A stretch of 64,000 nt of DNA, from assembly GCA_051656605.1 (NCBI GenBank), contig JBOGCF010000001.1:1-64000 (forward strand), written 5' to 3'. This document shows positions 35,498 to 44,016 of this stretch, piece by piece. The translations under genes were made by a program, and so were the position numbers. A model generated the notes under the pieces. It was given only the letters and a program-made list of their open reading frames with translations, was not told the origin of the DNA and did no database searches. The stretch comes from UBA12018 sp051656605 (lineage in GTDB: Bacteria; Bacteroidota; Bacteroidia; Bacteroidales; CAMTPD01). Numbering within the stretch: position 1 is the first letter of the stretch; each line of letters starts with the position of its first letter.

Positions 35498-35556
35498 TAT
35501 TTCTATCTTTTCGTGAATCAGTATAAGGCAAAAATAGCAAAGTTCGCTCAAAATGC

Positions 35557-35564
35557 TAACTTTG
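35557..35564 (+). promoter_or_regulatory. Possible -7 element for the sulfatase-maturase gene
   Basis: TAACTTTG fits TAnnTTTG and lies 53 bp before the ATG at 35617, in the divergent region shared with ligA. No TTG is seen at the usual upstream spacing. Confidence 0.4.
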
Positions 35565-35616
35565 TATTTATAATAATTTCTATTGATAGTATAATATCCC
35601 ATAACGAACAAACGAT

Positions 35617-36846
35617 ATGCAACCCGTATTATCCCCTTTTGCTAAACCGATGTACATAATGGCCAAGCCAATAGGCTCGGTTTGTAATCTTGCATGCGAA
35701 TATTGCTATTACCTCGAAAAAGGCAATCTGTACGATCAGATCAAACAGCATACCATGAGCGACGAACTTCTAGAGAAGTTTGTACGTGAATACATCGAGT
35801 CTCAAAGCTCTTCAAATATCTTATTTACTTGGCACGGCGGTGAAACACTGATGCGTCCGGTGTCTTTTTACAAAAAAGCAATTGAGTTTCAAAAGAAATA
35901 TGGTCGTGGAAAACAGGTAGACAATTGCTTCCAAACGAATGGTACGTTAATTACCGAAGAATGGTGTAAGTTTTTCCGTGAAAACAATATCCTTGTAGGG
36001 GTATCGATAGACGGGCCACAGGAGTTTCACGACGAATATCGCCGCAATAGACAAGACTTGCCTTCGTTTCATAAGGTGATGAAAGGTATTCAACTGCTCA
36101 ACAAGTATAATGTAGAGTGGAATGCAATGGCCGTAGTAAATGACTTTAACGTAGAGTATCCTCTCGAATTTTACAACTTCTTTAAAAGTATCAACTGTAA
36201 GTTTATTCAGTTTGCGCCTATCGTAGAGCGTATCAATGAAAAAACAAAAGATAAGTTGAAGCTTCAATTACCCAATCATATCTTGGAAGCTGAGCTGACG
36301 GAGCATTCGATTACGCCAGAAGCATGGGGCAACTTCTTGTGTACTATTTTTGACGAATGGGTAAAGCAAGACGTGGGTGAATACTTTATCCAGCTGTTTG
36401 ACGCGACATTAGCCAATTGGATGGGTGTGCAACCGGGCATTTGCACAATGGCTAAAACGTGTGGGCATGCAGGAGTTATCGAGTTTAACGGCGATGTCTA
36501 TTCTTGCGACCACTTTGTGTTCCCTTCTCACAAATTAGGCAATATCTACTCAAGTAGCCTGATAGAAATGATGTATTCTCCTATGCAGTTGAAGTTTGGC
36601 AATGACAAGTTTGACAAGCTTACTACACAATGCAAAGATTGTGAGTTCCTTTTTGCATGCTATGGTGAATGTCCTAAAAACCGATTTATTACGGATTCAC
36701 ATGGTGAGTTTGGTCATAATTATCTTTGCAAGGGATATTATCAGTTCTTCAATCACGTAGCTCCATATATGGACTTTATGAAACAAGAACTGCTCAACGA
36801 ACGTCCGCCGGCAAATATCATGGATCACCTTGATTCGATCAAGTAA
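35617..36846 (+). CDS. Anaerobic sulfatase-maturating radical SAM enzyme (anSME)
   Basis: This 409-residue radical SAM protein has the cluster motif CNLACEYCYY (about 23-32). A C-terminal SPASM region has further Cys residues (CTMAKTCGHAGV, YSCDHFV, CKDCEFLFACYGECPKNR) that hold two auxiliary Fe-S clusters. It oxidises an active-site Cys or Ser of sulfatases to formylglycine without oxygen. No sulfatase gene is near, so it probably serves enzymes encoded elsewhere. The FGE-like domain of the protein at 10362-14342 belongs to the unrelated oxygen-type fold and is not a functional duplicate. Confidence 0.94.
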   Translation: MQPVLSPFAKPMYIMAKPIGSVCNLACEYCYYLEKGNLYDQIKQHTMSDELLEKFVREYIESQSSSNILFTWHGGETLMRPVSFYKKAIEFQKKYGRGKQVDNCFQTNGTLITEEWCKFFRENNILVGVSIDGPQEFHDEYRRNRQDLPSFHKVMKGIQLLNKYNVEWNAMAVVNDFNVEYPLEFYNFFKSINCKFIQFAPIVERINEKTKDKLKLQLPNHILEAELTEHSITPEAWGNFLCTIFDEWVKQDVGEYFIQLFDATLANWMGVQPGICTMAKTCGHAGVIEFNGDVYSCDHFVFPSHKLGNIYSSSLIEMMYSPMQLKFGNDKFDKLTTQCKDCEFLFACYGECPKNRFITDSHGEFGHNYLCKGYYQFFNHVAPYMDFMKQELLNERPPANIMDHLDSIK

Positions 36847-36882
36847 GAATGAAGCTAATATCTACATCTAGAATAGAAAACT

Positions 36883-37533
36883 ATGTCAGAATTTATATCT
36901 ATCGATAAATCATCTTGGAAACGCACCCCATATTTTGAGTACTACTTCAACAATGTTAGATGTTCATACAGCATGACTGTAGATCTTGATATTACGGGTC
37001 TTAAATCAAGAGCAGAATTAATAGGGTATAAAATATATCCCCTACTTATTTATGCGTTAACAACTATTGTAAATCGGCATGAGGAGTTTCGCACAGATAT
37101 AGATAATGAAGGAAATGTGGGGATTTGGGAATCTATGAACCCATCATATACAATATTTAATAAACAAACAGAAACATTCTCTAATATATGGAGTAATTTC
37201 GAGACGGATATAACCTCCTTTATCTATAATTATAATCAAGATATTACTTTATATGGAAACTGTGCTTCGCCCTCTCCTAAGCCTGAGGCTCCTATGAATT
37301 TATTCCCAATATCATCAATACCGTGGACTACTTTTTCGAGCTTTAATCTAAATATTTTTGAGGATGGCTCTTACTTATTGCCAATATTCACTTTTGGAAA
37401 AAGTTATACAGATCCGACAACATCAAAACTAATAATTCCATTATCTGCACAGGTACATCACGCCGTTTGTGATGGGTTTCACCTTTCACGATTTATAAAT
37501 GAACTTCAACACTGCTTAAACAACTTGTTGTAG
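36883..37533 (+). CDS. Chloramphenicol acetyltransferase (type A-like)
   Basis: This 216-residue trimeric-type acyltransferase has the catalytic His in HHAVCDGFH at about 191-199. The N-terminal block WKRTPYFEYYFN and the mid-region VNRHEEFRT (cf. the family's N-x-H-x-E-F-R) are also family landmarks. The size is that of true CATs, which acetylate chloramphenicol with acetyl-CoA. It has markedly more A+T than the upstream radical SAM gene, suggesting recent transfer, though no mobile element borders it. It lies 36 bp after that gene and may be co-transcribed. Resistance activity is likely from the motifs but was not tested, and other acyl acceptors are possible. Confidence 0.85.
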   Translation: MSEFISIDKSSWKRTPYFEYYFNNVRCSYSMTVDLDITGLKSRAELIGYKIYPLLIYALTTIVNRHEEFRTDIDNEGNVGIWESMNPSYTIFNKQTETFSNIWSNFETDITSFIYNYNQDITLYGNCASPSPKPEAPMNLFPISSIPWTTFSSFNLNIFEDGSYLLPIFTFGKSYTDPTTSKLIIPLSAQVHHAVCDGFHLSRFINELQHCLNNLL

Positions 37534-37615
37534 AATTATACTTATAAGAATATCCTATTTTCTCGTCTTTTCAGATTGTTATAGATTCTTATTTGAGGAA
37601 ATGAAGTTTAGGAAT

Positions 37616-37623
37616 TATTTTTG
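37616..37623 (+). promoter_or_regulatory. Promoter of the pseudouridine synthase gene
   Basis: TATTTTTG fits the -7 consensus TAnnTTTG. TTTG at 37592-37595 lies 20 bp upstream, the expected spacing for a Bacteroidota -33 element. The start codon follows about 43 bp later. Confidence 0.65.
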
Positions 37624-37665
37624 CATTCAGATATATTAAAGCATATACCATTAGCATACAAATTA

Positions 37666-38871
37666 ATGAATATCAGACTAAACAAAATAATTAGTGATTC
37701 GGGACTATGTTCTCGCCGTAAAGCAGATATCTGTATTGAGCAAGGACGAGTAACTGTAAATGGTAAAACAGCCGAAATGGGTACAAAGGTTGGCCCAAAT
37801 GACATCGTAAAAGTTGATGGTCATATTATTAAACACGAAAACGAAGCGGTATACATCGTATTAAATAAACCTGCTGGTATCACTTGTACTACAGATCAGA
37901 CCGAATCGGATAACATTGTTGACTTTGTAAACTATCCTACGCGTATTTTCAATATTGGTAGATTGGATAAACCTTCAGAAGGTTTGATTCTTCTAACCAA
38001 CGACGGTGATATCGTCAATAAGATTCTTCGCGCGTCAAACAATCACGAGAAAGAATACGAAGTGGTTGTGAATAAGTCAATCACAGAAGAGTTTGCTACA
38101 AAGATGGCTACAGGTGTTCCTATTCTTGGCACCATGACTCGCAAATGTAAGTTTGAGAAAGAAGGCGACAATCGCTTCCGTATTACACTTACACAAGGAT
38201 TGAACAGACAAATTCGCCGTATGTGTGAAGCTTTGGGATACGAGGTTCTAAAGTTGAAACGTGTACGTGTAATGAATATTACACTAGACAAACTTCCGTT
38301 AGGTCAATGGCGTTTCCTTACCGGAAAAGAAATTGAAGTATTGATGGATATGATTAAGGATTCTGATGGAACACCTAAATCTAAATCATCTAAAAGCTCT
38401 AAACCGGCACAAAAAACCTCTAGTAGTTCTTACAAGCCAAGTCATAAAAGCTCATCGAAACCAAGACCGGGTTCACGTCCATATAAGACAGCAGAGCCTA
38501 AATCACCTACAAACAAACGTGATGGAGCTAAACCGTCTCGTGATGATAAGCGTGATGTAAGAGGTAATGGAAAGCCGACAAACTCAACAAACTTCAAGCC
38601 GAAAGGATCTTTTGCGCCGAAAGGAGCAAAACCGGGTGCAGCTTCTTCTAGTTCTGAAAATGCTGAAACTCGCAAACCAATGAGAGGTAAACCAGGGGCA
38701 ACTGCAACCTCTGCTCATAAAGGAGCGAAGTCGAATGCTGCTCCAAGTTCTAGGGGACCTAAACAAGGTACCAAACAAAACGCTTCATCGGGTCCTCGTG
38801 TTGGAAAAAGTAGACCATCAACTACAAATAGAGGACCAAAGGCTCCGGTTCGTGGTTCTAAGAAACGATAA
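37666..38871 (+). CDS. RsuA/RluB-family rRNA pseudouridine synthase with a long basic tail
   Basis: This protein has 401 residues from the ATG at 37666 (MNIRLNKII). A TTG further upstream in frame overlaps the -7 box and is rejected. An S4 RNA-binding domain (about 1-55) precedes the catalytic domain, with NIGRLDKPSEGLILLTNDGD (about 95-114) carrying the active Asp and LTQGLNRQIRRMCEALGYEV (about 174-193). It would isomerise a uridine in rRNA. After about residue 225 comes a disordered Lys/Arg/Ser/Pro-rich tail of about 170 residues. Such tails are known in Bacteroidales homologues and probably add non-specific RNA affinity. Confidence 0.9.
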   Translation: MNIRLNKIISDSGLCSRRKADICIEQGRVTVNGKTAEMGTKVGPNDIVKVDGHIIKHENEAVYIVLNKPAGITCTTDQTESDNIVDFVNYPTRIFNIGRLDKPSEGLILLTNDGDIVNKILRASNNHEKEYEVVVNKSITEEFATKMATGVPILGTMTRKCKFEKEGDNRFRITLTQGLNRQIRRMCEALGYEVLKLKRVRVMNITLDKLPLGQWRFLTGKEIEVLMDMIKDSDGTPKSKSSKSSKPAQKTSSSSYKPSHKSSSKPRPGSRPYKTAEPKSPTNKRDGAKPSRDDKRDVRGNGKPTNSTNFKPKGSFAPKGAKPGAASSSSENAETRKPMRGKPGATATSAHKGAKSNAAPSSRGPKQGTKQNASSGPRVGKSRPSTTNRGPKAPVRGSKKR

Positions 38872-38888
38872 GAACAATTCTATAATAC

Positions 38889-38923
38889 AAAAAATCCGCA
38901 AGTGTATGCTTGCGGATTTTTTT
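38889..38923. terminator. Bidirectional terminator between converging genes
   Basis: An 11-bp stem (AATCCGCAAG with CTTGCGGATT and flanking A/T pairs) encloses TGTATG, with an A run before and a T run after. It can stop transcription from both the pseudouridine synthase and the PepSY-like gene. Confidence 0.9.
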
Positions 38924-38933
38924 ATGTTGTTAA

Positions 38934-39413
38934 TTACTCTTCTGCTTTCAAGAATTTACCATCAGGAGTAAACATCAAATCTTTGCTTTTAGGAGTTGTT
39001 TCTACTTCCACTTCATACCCTTGAGTACATTTACTAATTTCGGAAATAGCAACACCTTTATAGTTTGCATTTAGATAATTCAAAACATCTGTAGGCAACA
39101 AACCTAAAACAACTTTCGACAAAGGTTTCTTGTTATCACTTTCGATATGATGCCATTCACCATCACTATGAAACTTCACTTCAATACCATCTGCAAGTTC
39201 AATCTCATACACATTATTACTTTGCAGTTTTGCTTTGATAATGGGTTGTCCTTCTAGATAATCCTGAATAAAGTTCTGAATTACCGGAGGAACCTGATCT
39301 GCAGCAATTACCTGATCATAATCTTTTCCCTTATGCCCTTTCTTTCCGTCTTGAGCAAATACTGTGAATCCCGACACAACGATTGCCAGTAAACAAACAA
39401 TCCATTTTTTCAT
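38934..39413 (-). CDS. Periplasmic PepSY-like protein
   Basis: This 159-residue exported protein has a signal peptide cut after VFAQ (about 21). The mature part has two copies of a PepSY-like unit (DUF2874 type): 'VIQNFIQDYLEGQPIIKAKLQSNNVYEIELADGIEVKFHSDGEW' near 45-88 as a split motif, and a second at about 105-155 (VLNYLNANYKG ... YEVEVET ... LMFTPDGKFL). Proteins of this kind are abundant in Bacteroides and were once called putative beta-lactamase inhibitor-like. Their role is unknown, with peptidase inhibition only suggested. No partner sensor kinase is next to it. Confidence 0.8.
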   Translation of the reverse strand: MKKWIVCLLAIVVSGFTVFAQDGKKGHKGKDYDQVIAADQVPPVIQNFIQDYLEGQPIIKAKLQSNNVYEIELADGIEVKFHSDGEWHHIESDNKKPLSKVVLGLLPTDVLNYLNANYKGVAISEISKCTQGYEVEVETTPKSKDLMFTPDGKFLKAEE

Positions 39414-39449
39414 AACTCTTTATTTTTAGTTTTGCGTTTATTGATAAGC

Positions 39450-40580
39450 TTAGGCTAGAATCTTCTTAGCCGCCTCAGCTACAATAGAAAGTTCTTCATT
39501 CTCTAAGGCCGAACCATTTGGCAGACAAACACACTCGGCATAGAGTTCATTTACAACACCTCTACCATAAAATGGCAAAGATTTATATTTATCATACAGA
39601 TTGACCGGACGTAAAATACGAGCTGTTTGAATACCGGCAGCATCCATCTCTGCGATAAAGGTATCTACAGTAACTTTAGCTGGCGAAGAAATACGTAAAG
39701 CTGCAAGCCATCCGCTCGATTCGTAATCATTATTTACCGTATGCTGAAAAGTAACGCCTTCGATATCTTTCAATGCATGACGATATATATCAGTATTGGT
39801 AAGACGACACTTAACGCGATCTTTCAAAACCGTCATTTGTCCACGACCAATACCTGCAACCATTTCACTCATTTTATAATCATAGCGCATTGCAGCATCG
39901 TGCTTATCAATTCGCGTGATGTCTTCTTTACCCGCTAGATATTCAGCAACGATTCGCTGTTCGTGCAAGGAACAAACCAATGCTCCTCCACCCCAAGTCG
40001 TAATCACATGCTCTTCTCCGAAAGAAAGCACACCCATTACGCCAAACGTACCACATTTCTGTCCTTTACAAGTAGCACCGAGAGCTTCGGAAGCATCATC
40101 TATAAGTGGAATATCATTTTCGCCGGCAATACGATCTATCTCTTCTATATTACAAGGAGTACCATAAGCATGTGACAAAACAATTGCTCGAATATTTTTA
40201 CCCAACTTCTTTCTGTCTGCAATCGCTTTCTCGAGCTCTGCCGGATCCATATTCCAAGTACGTTCTTCACTATCTACGAGTACCGCCTCTGCACCGGCCA
40301 AAGTAATCGCATTGATTACACGCGGATGTGTTAATGCCTGACAAATGATTTCATCTCCTTTTTGCACACCTACAATTTCAAAAGCCAAGTGCAGCGCAGC
40401 TGTAGATGAATTTAATGCAACAACCGTTGTATCTTCTTTTAAATAAACAGCCAAATCATTTTCAAAGCCAATCACATTATCTCCGGGTTGAAATGTGCGT
40501 TCATTATCCATAAAAGCACCAAGAAAGTCTCTTTCGTTGCCACTCATATGAGGAAGTGACAATATAATTTTCTTTTTCAT
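39450..40580 (-). CDS. DegT/DnrJ/EryC1/StrS-family protein with His at the PLP-lysine position
   Basis: This 376-residue protein has the full fold of sugar aminotransferases of the DegT family. The cofactor-phosphate region is ALNSSTAALHLAF (about 55-67), then IDDASEALGA with the Asp that binds the pyridine nitrogen, and the segment SFGEEHVITTWGGGALV. In ordinary members the latter reads SFxxxK and the Lys forms the Schiff base. Here the codon at 40008-40010 gives His (about residue 191). The PMP-dependent dehydratases ColD and E1 also have His at this site. It may therefore be a sugar dehydratase or a non-catalytic relative. No other nucleotide-sugar genes adjoin it. Confidence 0.85.
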   Translation of the reverse strand: MKKKIILSLPHMSGNERDFLGAFMDNERTFQPGDNVIGFENDLAVYLKEDTTVVALNSSTAALHLAFEIVGVQKGDEIICQALTHPRVINAITLAGAEAVLVDSEERTWNMDPAELEKAIADRKKLGKNIRAIVLSHAYGTPCNIEEIDRIAGENDIPLIDDASEALGATCKGQKCGTFGVMGVLSFGEEHVITTWGGGALVCSLHEQRIVAEYLAGKEDITRIDKHDAAMRYDYKMSEMVAGIGRGQMTVLKDRVKCRLTNTDIYRHALKDIEGVTFQHTVNNDYESSGWLAALRISSPAKVTVDTFIAEMDAAGIQTARILRPVNLYDKYKSLPFYGRGVVNELYAECVCLPNGSALENEELSIVAEAAKKILA

Positions 40581-40672
40581 AACAGATTATTCATTTGTAG
40601 TTTTAGTCATAAATCTTTTGTCAAAACAACTAAGTAATAGATAAGGTTTACATGAATTATTCACGAAAAACA

Positions 40673-40704
40673 AAAGCTGCCCTATCCGAAGATAAGACAG
40701 CTTT
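40673..40704 (-). terminator. Terminator of the hemolysin III-type gene
   Basis: A 14-bp stem with a TTCG loop (AAAGCTGTCTTATC and GATAGGGCAGCTTT on the minus strand) is followed by TGTTTTTCG. It lies about 30 bp beyond the stop at 40733 and is also T-rich on the plus side. Confidence 0.85.
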
Positions 40705-40732
40705 ATATGATATTAATTTTATTCGAAATGAG

Positions 40733-41386
40733 TTATACCAAGTTAGCGATAGCAATCACATGACATAGAGTTCCTCCTAGCACAAACAGGTGCCAGATCG
40801 AATGCATGTACTTATACTTATCGAGCACATAAAATACCGTACCCACAGTATAAAAAGCTCCACCGGCTACAAGCCAGTAAAGCACATCCATATGTCCTGA
40901 TTCACCTAGTACATTTATCAATGGTTTTATTGCAAAGACTACCACCCATCCCATCAACAAATAACAGATCGTTTTCACGATACTTGTTTTCTTCATCTTA
41001 AGGAAAGAGAAAATAATACCAGTGATTGCCGCACACCAGATAAAGCCAAATAACAGCCACCCCCAGATACCTTCTTCGCGAAGTGTAATCAGTGTAAAAG
41101 GTGTATAAGTACCCGCAATGAGTAGATAGATCGCACTATGATCCAGCTTTCTGAAAAAGCGTTTCAAGTCGGCATTCGTTATCGCATGATAAATAGTCGA
41201 CATCGAGTAAAGTAAAAACATACACAGCGCAAAGGTACAAAAGCTCATTATGTACCATACGTTTCCGGTAGAGATGGATAAGATGGCAAACCAAATCATT
41301 ACCCCCAATCCCATTACCGCACCAATCCCATGTGTAATGGTGTTATATAGCTCTTCTTTGGTTATAGCGTGAGTTGCTGTTTTCAT
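40733..41386 (-). CDS. Hemolysin III / PAQR-family membrane protein (YqfA-like)
   Basis: This 217-residue protein has seven hydrophobic helices and the conserved metal-site motifs of the hemolysin III/PAQR family: TITHGIGAVMG near 15-25, STIYHA at about 63-68, KLDHSAIYLLIAGTYTPF at about 79-96, and HLFVLGGTLCHVIAIA near the C-terminus. These His and Ser/Asp residues match the zinc site of adiponectin receptors. The true function in bacteria is uncertain, perhaps membrane-fluidity or lipid hydrolase-related rather than haemolysis. The gene overlaps the upstream dehydrogenase gene by four bases. Confidence 0.88.
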   Translation of the reverse strand: MKTATHAITKEELYNTITHGIGAVMGLGVMIWFAILSISTGNVWYIMSFCTFALCMFLLYSMSTIYHAITNADLKRFFRKLDHSAIYLLIAGTYTPFTLITLREEGIWGWLLFGFIWCAAITGIIFSFLKMKKTSIVKTICYLLMGWVVVFAIKPLINVLGESGHMDVLYWLVAGGAFYTVGTVFYVLDKYKYMHSIWHLFVLGGTLCHVIAIANLV

Positions 41387-42315
41387 ACGTTGAACGTCTC
41401 TTTAATGTTTACGACAATCTTTTGCACCAAAGCATTACGAGCTTCATACGATGCCCAGGCGATATGTGGAGTTAAGACAATCTTATTTGGGTTGTTTAAT
41501 TTCAATAGAGGACTATCAGCAGATAAAGGCTCTTCACTATACACATCCAATGCCGCACCGGCAATTGCATCGCTATTCAGTACGGTAGCCAATGCCGCTT
41601 CATCCACAATACCACCACGACCTACATTAATAATATATGCGGTAGGCTTCATCAAGTTGAGAGTCTTGAGATCAATCAAATTTCGGGTTGCATCATTCAA
41701 TGGAGCATGAATTGTAATAATATCACATGTAGACATTAGTTCGTCCAAAGCAATAGCCGGATAACCTGCATCCATATTTCTTCCACTTGTAGAGTAATAA
41801 ACCACCTCTGCACCAAAGGCAGTAGCTATAGCTGCAACCTTCTTCCCGATGTTACCCATTCCGATGATACCCCACTTCTTTCCATGAATTTCATGAAATA
41901 CAGGTCCGGGATAGAAGAAACGCCCGCTTTGTGAATACGAACCATCCTTTACATATGCATCGTAATGAGGAATCGATTTATATAATTCAAGCAACAAAGC
42001 AAACGTATGCTCTGCTACAGAAGAGGTAGAATAGTTTACGACGTTCTTTACCGCAATATTGTGTTCGTTAGCCGCATCAAGATCTACATTATTCATTCCT
42101 GTGGCAGCAATACAGATCAAGCGCAAATCGGGAAGTTGCTTCATTTCATCTTCACCAAAATACACTTTATTTGTTATTACCACATCAGCTCCATTACATC
42201 TATCAATTAACTGATCCGGATATGTATAGTCATATTCAGAATAATCACCCAACAGTCCAAAAACCGAAGTGTCTACGTTTGCGACAGTATATCTGTCAAG
42301 AAATACGATTTTCAT
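41383..42315 (-). CDS. D-isomer-specific 2-hydroxyacid dehydrogenase
   Basis: This 310-residue NAD(P)-dependent dehydrogenase has the Rossmann motif GIIGMGNIG (about 147-155), INVGRGGIVDEAAL with the substrate-binding Arg (about 227-240), the Glu-containing YSEEPL segment and the catalytic His in VLTPHIAWAS (about 284-293). The N-terminal lid (CNGADVVITNKVYF) is typical of glycerate dehydrogenase/hydroxypyruvate reductase-like members. It interconverts a 2-keto acid and the D-2-hydroxy acid. It is encoded with the hemolysin III-like gene by a 4-bp overlap, which gives no clear pathway hint. Confidence 0.92.
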   Translation of the reverse strand: MKIVFLDRYTVANVDTSVFGLLGDYSEYDYTYPDQLIDRCNGADVVITNKVYFGEDEMKQLPDLRLICIAATGMNNVDLDAANEHNIAVKNVVNYSTSSVAEHTFALLLELYKSIPHYDAYVKDGSYSQSGRFFYPGPVFHEIHGKKWGIIGMGNIGKKVAAIATAFGAEVVYYSTSGRNMDAGYPAIALDELMSTCDIITIHAPLNDATRNLIDLKTLNLMKPTAYIINVGRGGIVDEAALATVLNSDAIAGAALDVYSEEPLSADSPLLKLNNPNKIVLTPHIAWASYEARNALVQKIVVNIKETFNV

Positions 42316-42544
42316 AGATTCTGCTATTTTTTAAAGTTACACATAACGTTATTACAAAGAAACCAATAAATAACAATCAAACAACACCCATCTGTTCATT
42401 TAGCATTGCTTTATATAGTTATTATATCAATCAAATATTAATTAACCACAATAGAAATAGCTTAACGTTACATAAATCAACAAATGGACACTTGACTTGT
42501 TCTTTGTATAAATATAACAATTGAAGATAAATTAAAATCAACAT

Positions 42545-44005
42545 ATGGAAAAAACACAACGGCTACAACCTATTTTGATGAAGCAAAATAGAAAAACGAT
42601 GTTAAAACTGCTGGTTTCTTTAGGAGTAATACTTCCCGCCTCAGCGATACAAGCACAGCATACGGGTAAATATTTAAAGGAACCTCTTCCCGAAACGTGG
42701 GTGGCAGATAGTTTATTTCAGAATAATGCAATTGATTGCTCTTGGTGGAAATCATTTAATGATCCTCAACTAGATTCTATTATTAATGTTGCAATTCAGA
42801 ACAACTATAATGTCCTTACGGCAATCAATAGAATCTCAGCAGCACGAGCTCAAATGCGTAGTGCGTATGGTGCATTACTTCCATCATTTGGATTAACCGC
42901 AGACTTTACAAGAGCAAGATCTAGTAAAAATGCCAATCCTCTCCTTCCTTCTATCTATAGCTCGCAATACAATGCCGCTATTGATATGAGTTGGGAGGTC
43001 GATATTTTTGGAAAGATCCGTAATCAGGCAAATGCGCAACGCAAGCTCTATCAAGCCAGTGAAGACGATTATCAATCAGTGATGATTTCATTAGCTTCAC
43101 AAATTGCCTCTACGTATTTTCAAATACGCACTGCTCAGCAATTGTTGCTTGTTACCGATCAAAACATCAAATCACAAGAAAGTATTCTGAAAATAACAGA
43201 AGTACGCTATAATACAGGTTTAGCTTCACAACTTGATGTTGCTCAGGCCAAATCCATTTATTACAATACACAAGCGAGTCGTAACTCTATTATGACTACG
43301 ATCTCTAACAGCATCAATTCGCTTGCGGTGCTTATGGGTGCATATCCGGCACAAATGCGTAATGCTTTTATGTCGGCAAAAGATTTACCTAATCCCGTAC
43401 ATATTATTCCGGTTAGTATTCCGGGCAAATTGCTTTTACAACGCCCCGACCTGCGAGCTGCCGAAAAACAAATCGAAGCTCAAGCAGCTCAATTAGGTGC
43501 CGCAAAGGCCGATTGGCTTCCTTCATTCTTTCTCAACGGCGCATTTGGGTTTTCAGCTCCGGAGTTGAACCATTTATTTGAAAAGAATAGTCAGAATTGG
43601 CAAATACAGCCAACTATGAAATGGACCATCTTCAATGGCGGACAACGCAAAGAAGCTGTTACCGCAGCTAAGGCAGTACTCGAAGAAAACATAAACCAAT
43701 TTAATCTATCGATGCTTAGCGCCGTGCAAGAAGTAGAAAGTTCTATGGATGCATACAAGAACTCGATTAGAGAGATAAACGAGCTAAGAACCGTTGTAAA
43801 TCAGGGTGAAATAACCCTCAAACTTTCTATTGATTTATACAAAGAAGGTTTGACAGAGTTTCAGAACGTTCTATCTGCTCAACAATCTTTACTTCAATAT
43901 CAAAGTTCACTTACCCAGTCACAAGGTAATACACTGGTATATCTGGTGCAACTATATCAAGCTCTTGGTGGCGGATGGGATACCGAAAATAATAACAACA
44001 GATAA
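42545..44005 (+). CDS. RND efflux outer-membrane factor (TolC/NodT family)
   Basis: This 486-residue outer-membrane channel protein has two OEP repeats: NNYNVLTAINRISAARAQMRSAYGALLPSFGL near 93-124 starts the first as a split motif, and RPDLRAAEKQIEAQAAQLGAAKADWLPS the second at about 300. The N-terminal signal peptide is preceded by extra basic residues; the true start may be ATG 42578 or 42599 rather than 42545. No lipobox Cys is seen after the cleavage region (IQAQ), unlike many NodT homologues. It is the first gene of the efflux operon, 11 bp ahead of the adaptor gene. Confidence 0.9.
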   Translation: MEKTQRLQPILMKQNRKTMLKLLVSLGVILPASAIQAQHTGKYLKEPLPETWVADSLFQNNAIDCSWWKSFNDPQLDSIINVAIQNNYNVLTAINRISAARAQMRSAYGALLPSFGLTADFTRARSSKNANPLLPSIYSSQYNAAIDMSWEVDIFGKIRNQANAQRKLYQASEDDYQSVMISLASQIASTYFQIRTAQQLLLVTDQNIKSQESILKITEVRYNTGLASQLDVAQAKSIYYNTQASRNSIMTTISNSINSLAVLMGAYPAQMRNAFMSAKDLPNPVHIIPVSIPGKLLLQRPDLRAAEKQIEAQAAQLGAAKADWLPSFFLNGAFGFSAPELNHLFEKNSQNWQIQPTMKWTIFNGGQRKEAVTAAKAVLEENINQFNLSMLSAVQEVESSMDAYKNSIREINELRTVVNQGEITLKLSIDLYKEGLTEFQNVLSAQQSLLQYQSSLTQSQGNTLVYLVQLYQALGGGWDTENNNNR

Positions 44006-44016
44006 ATATTCTAATT

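Noticed and set aside
38889..38923. Hairpin considered as part of a small RNA.
   Set aside because: It is fully explained as a terminator shared by two converging genes.
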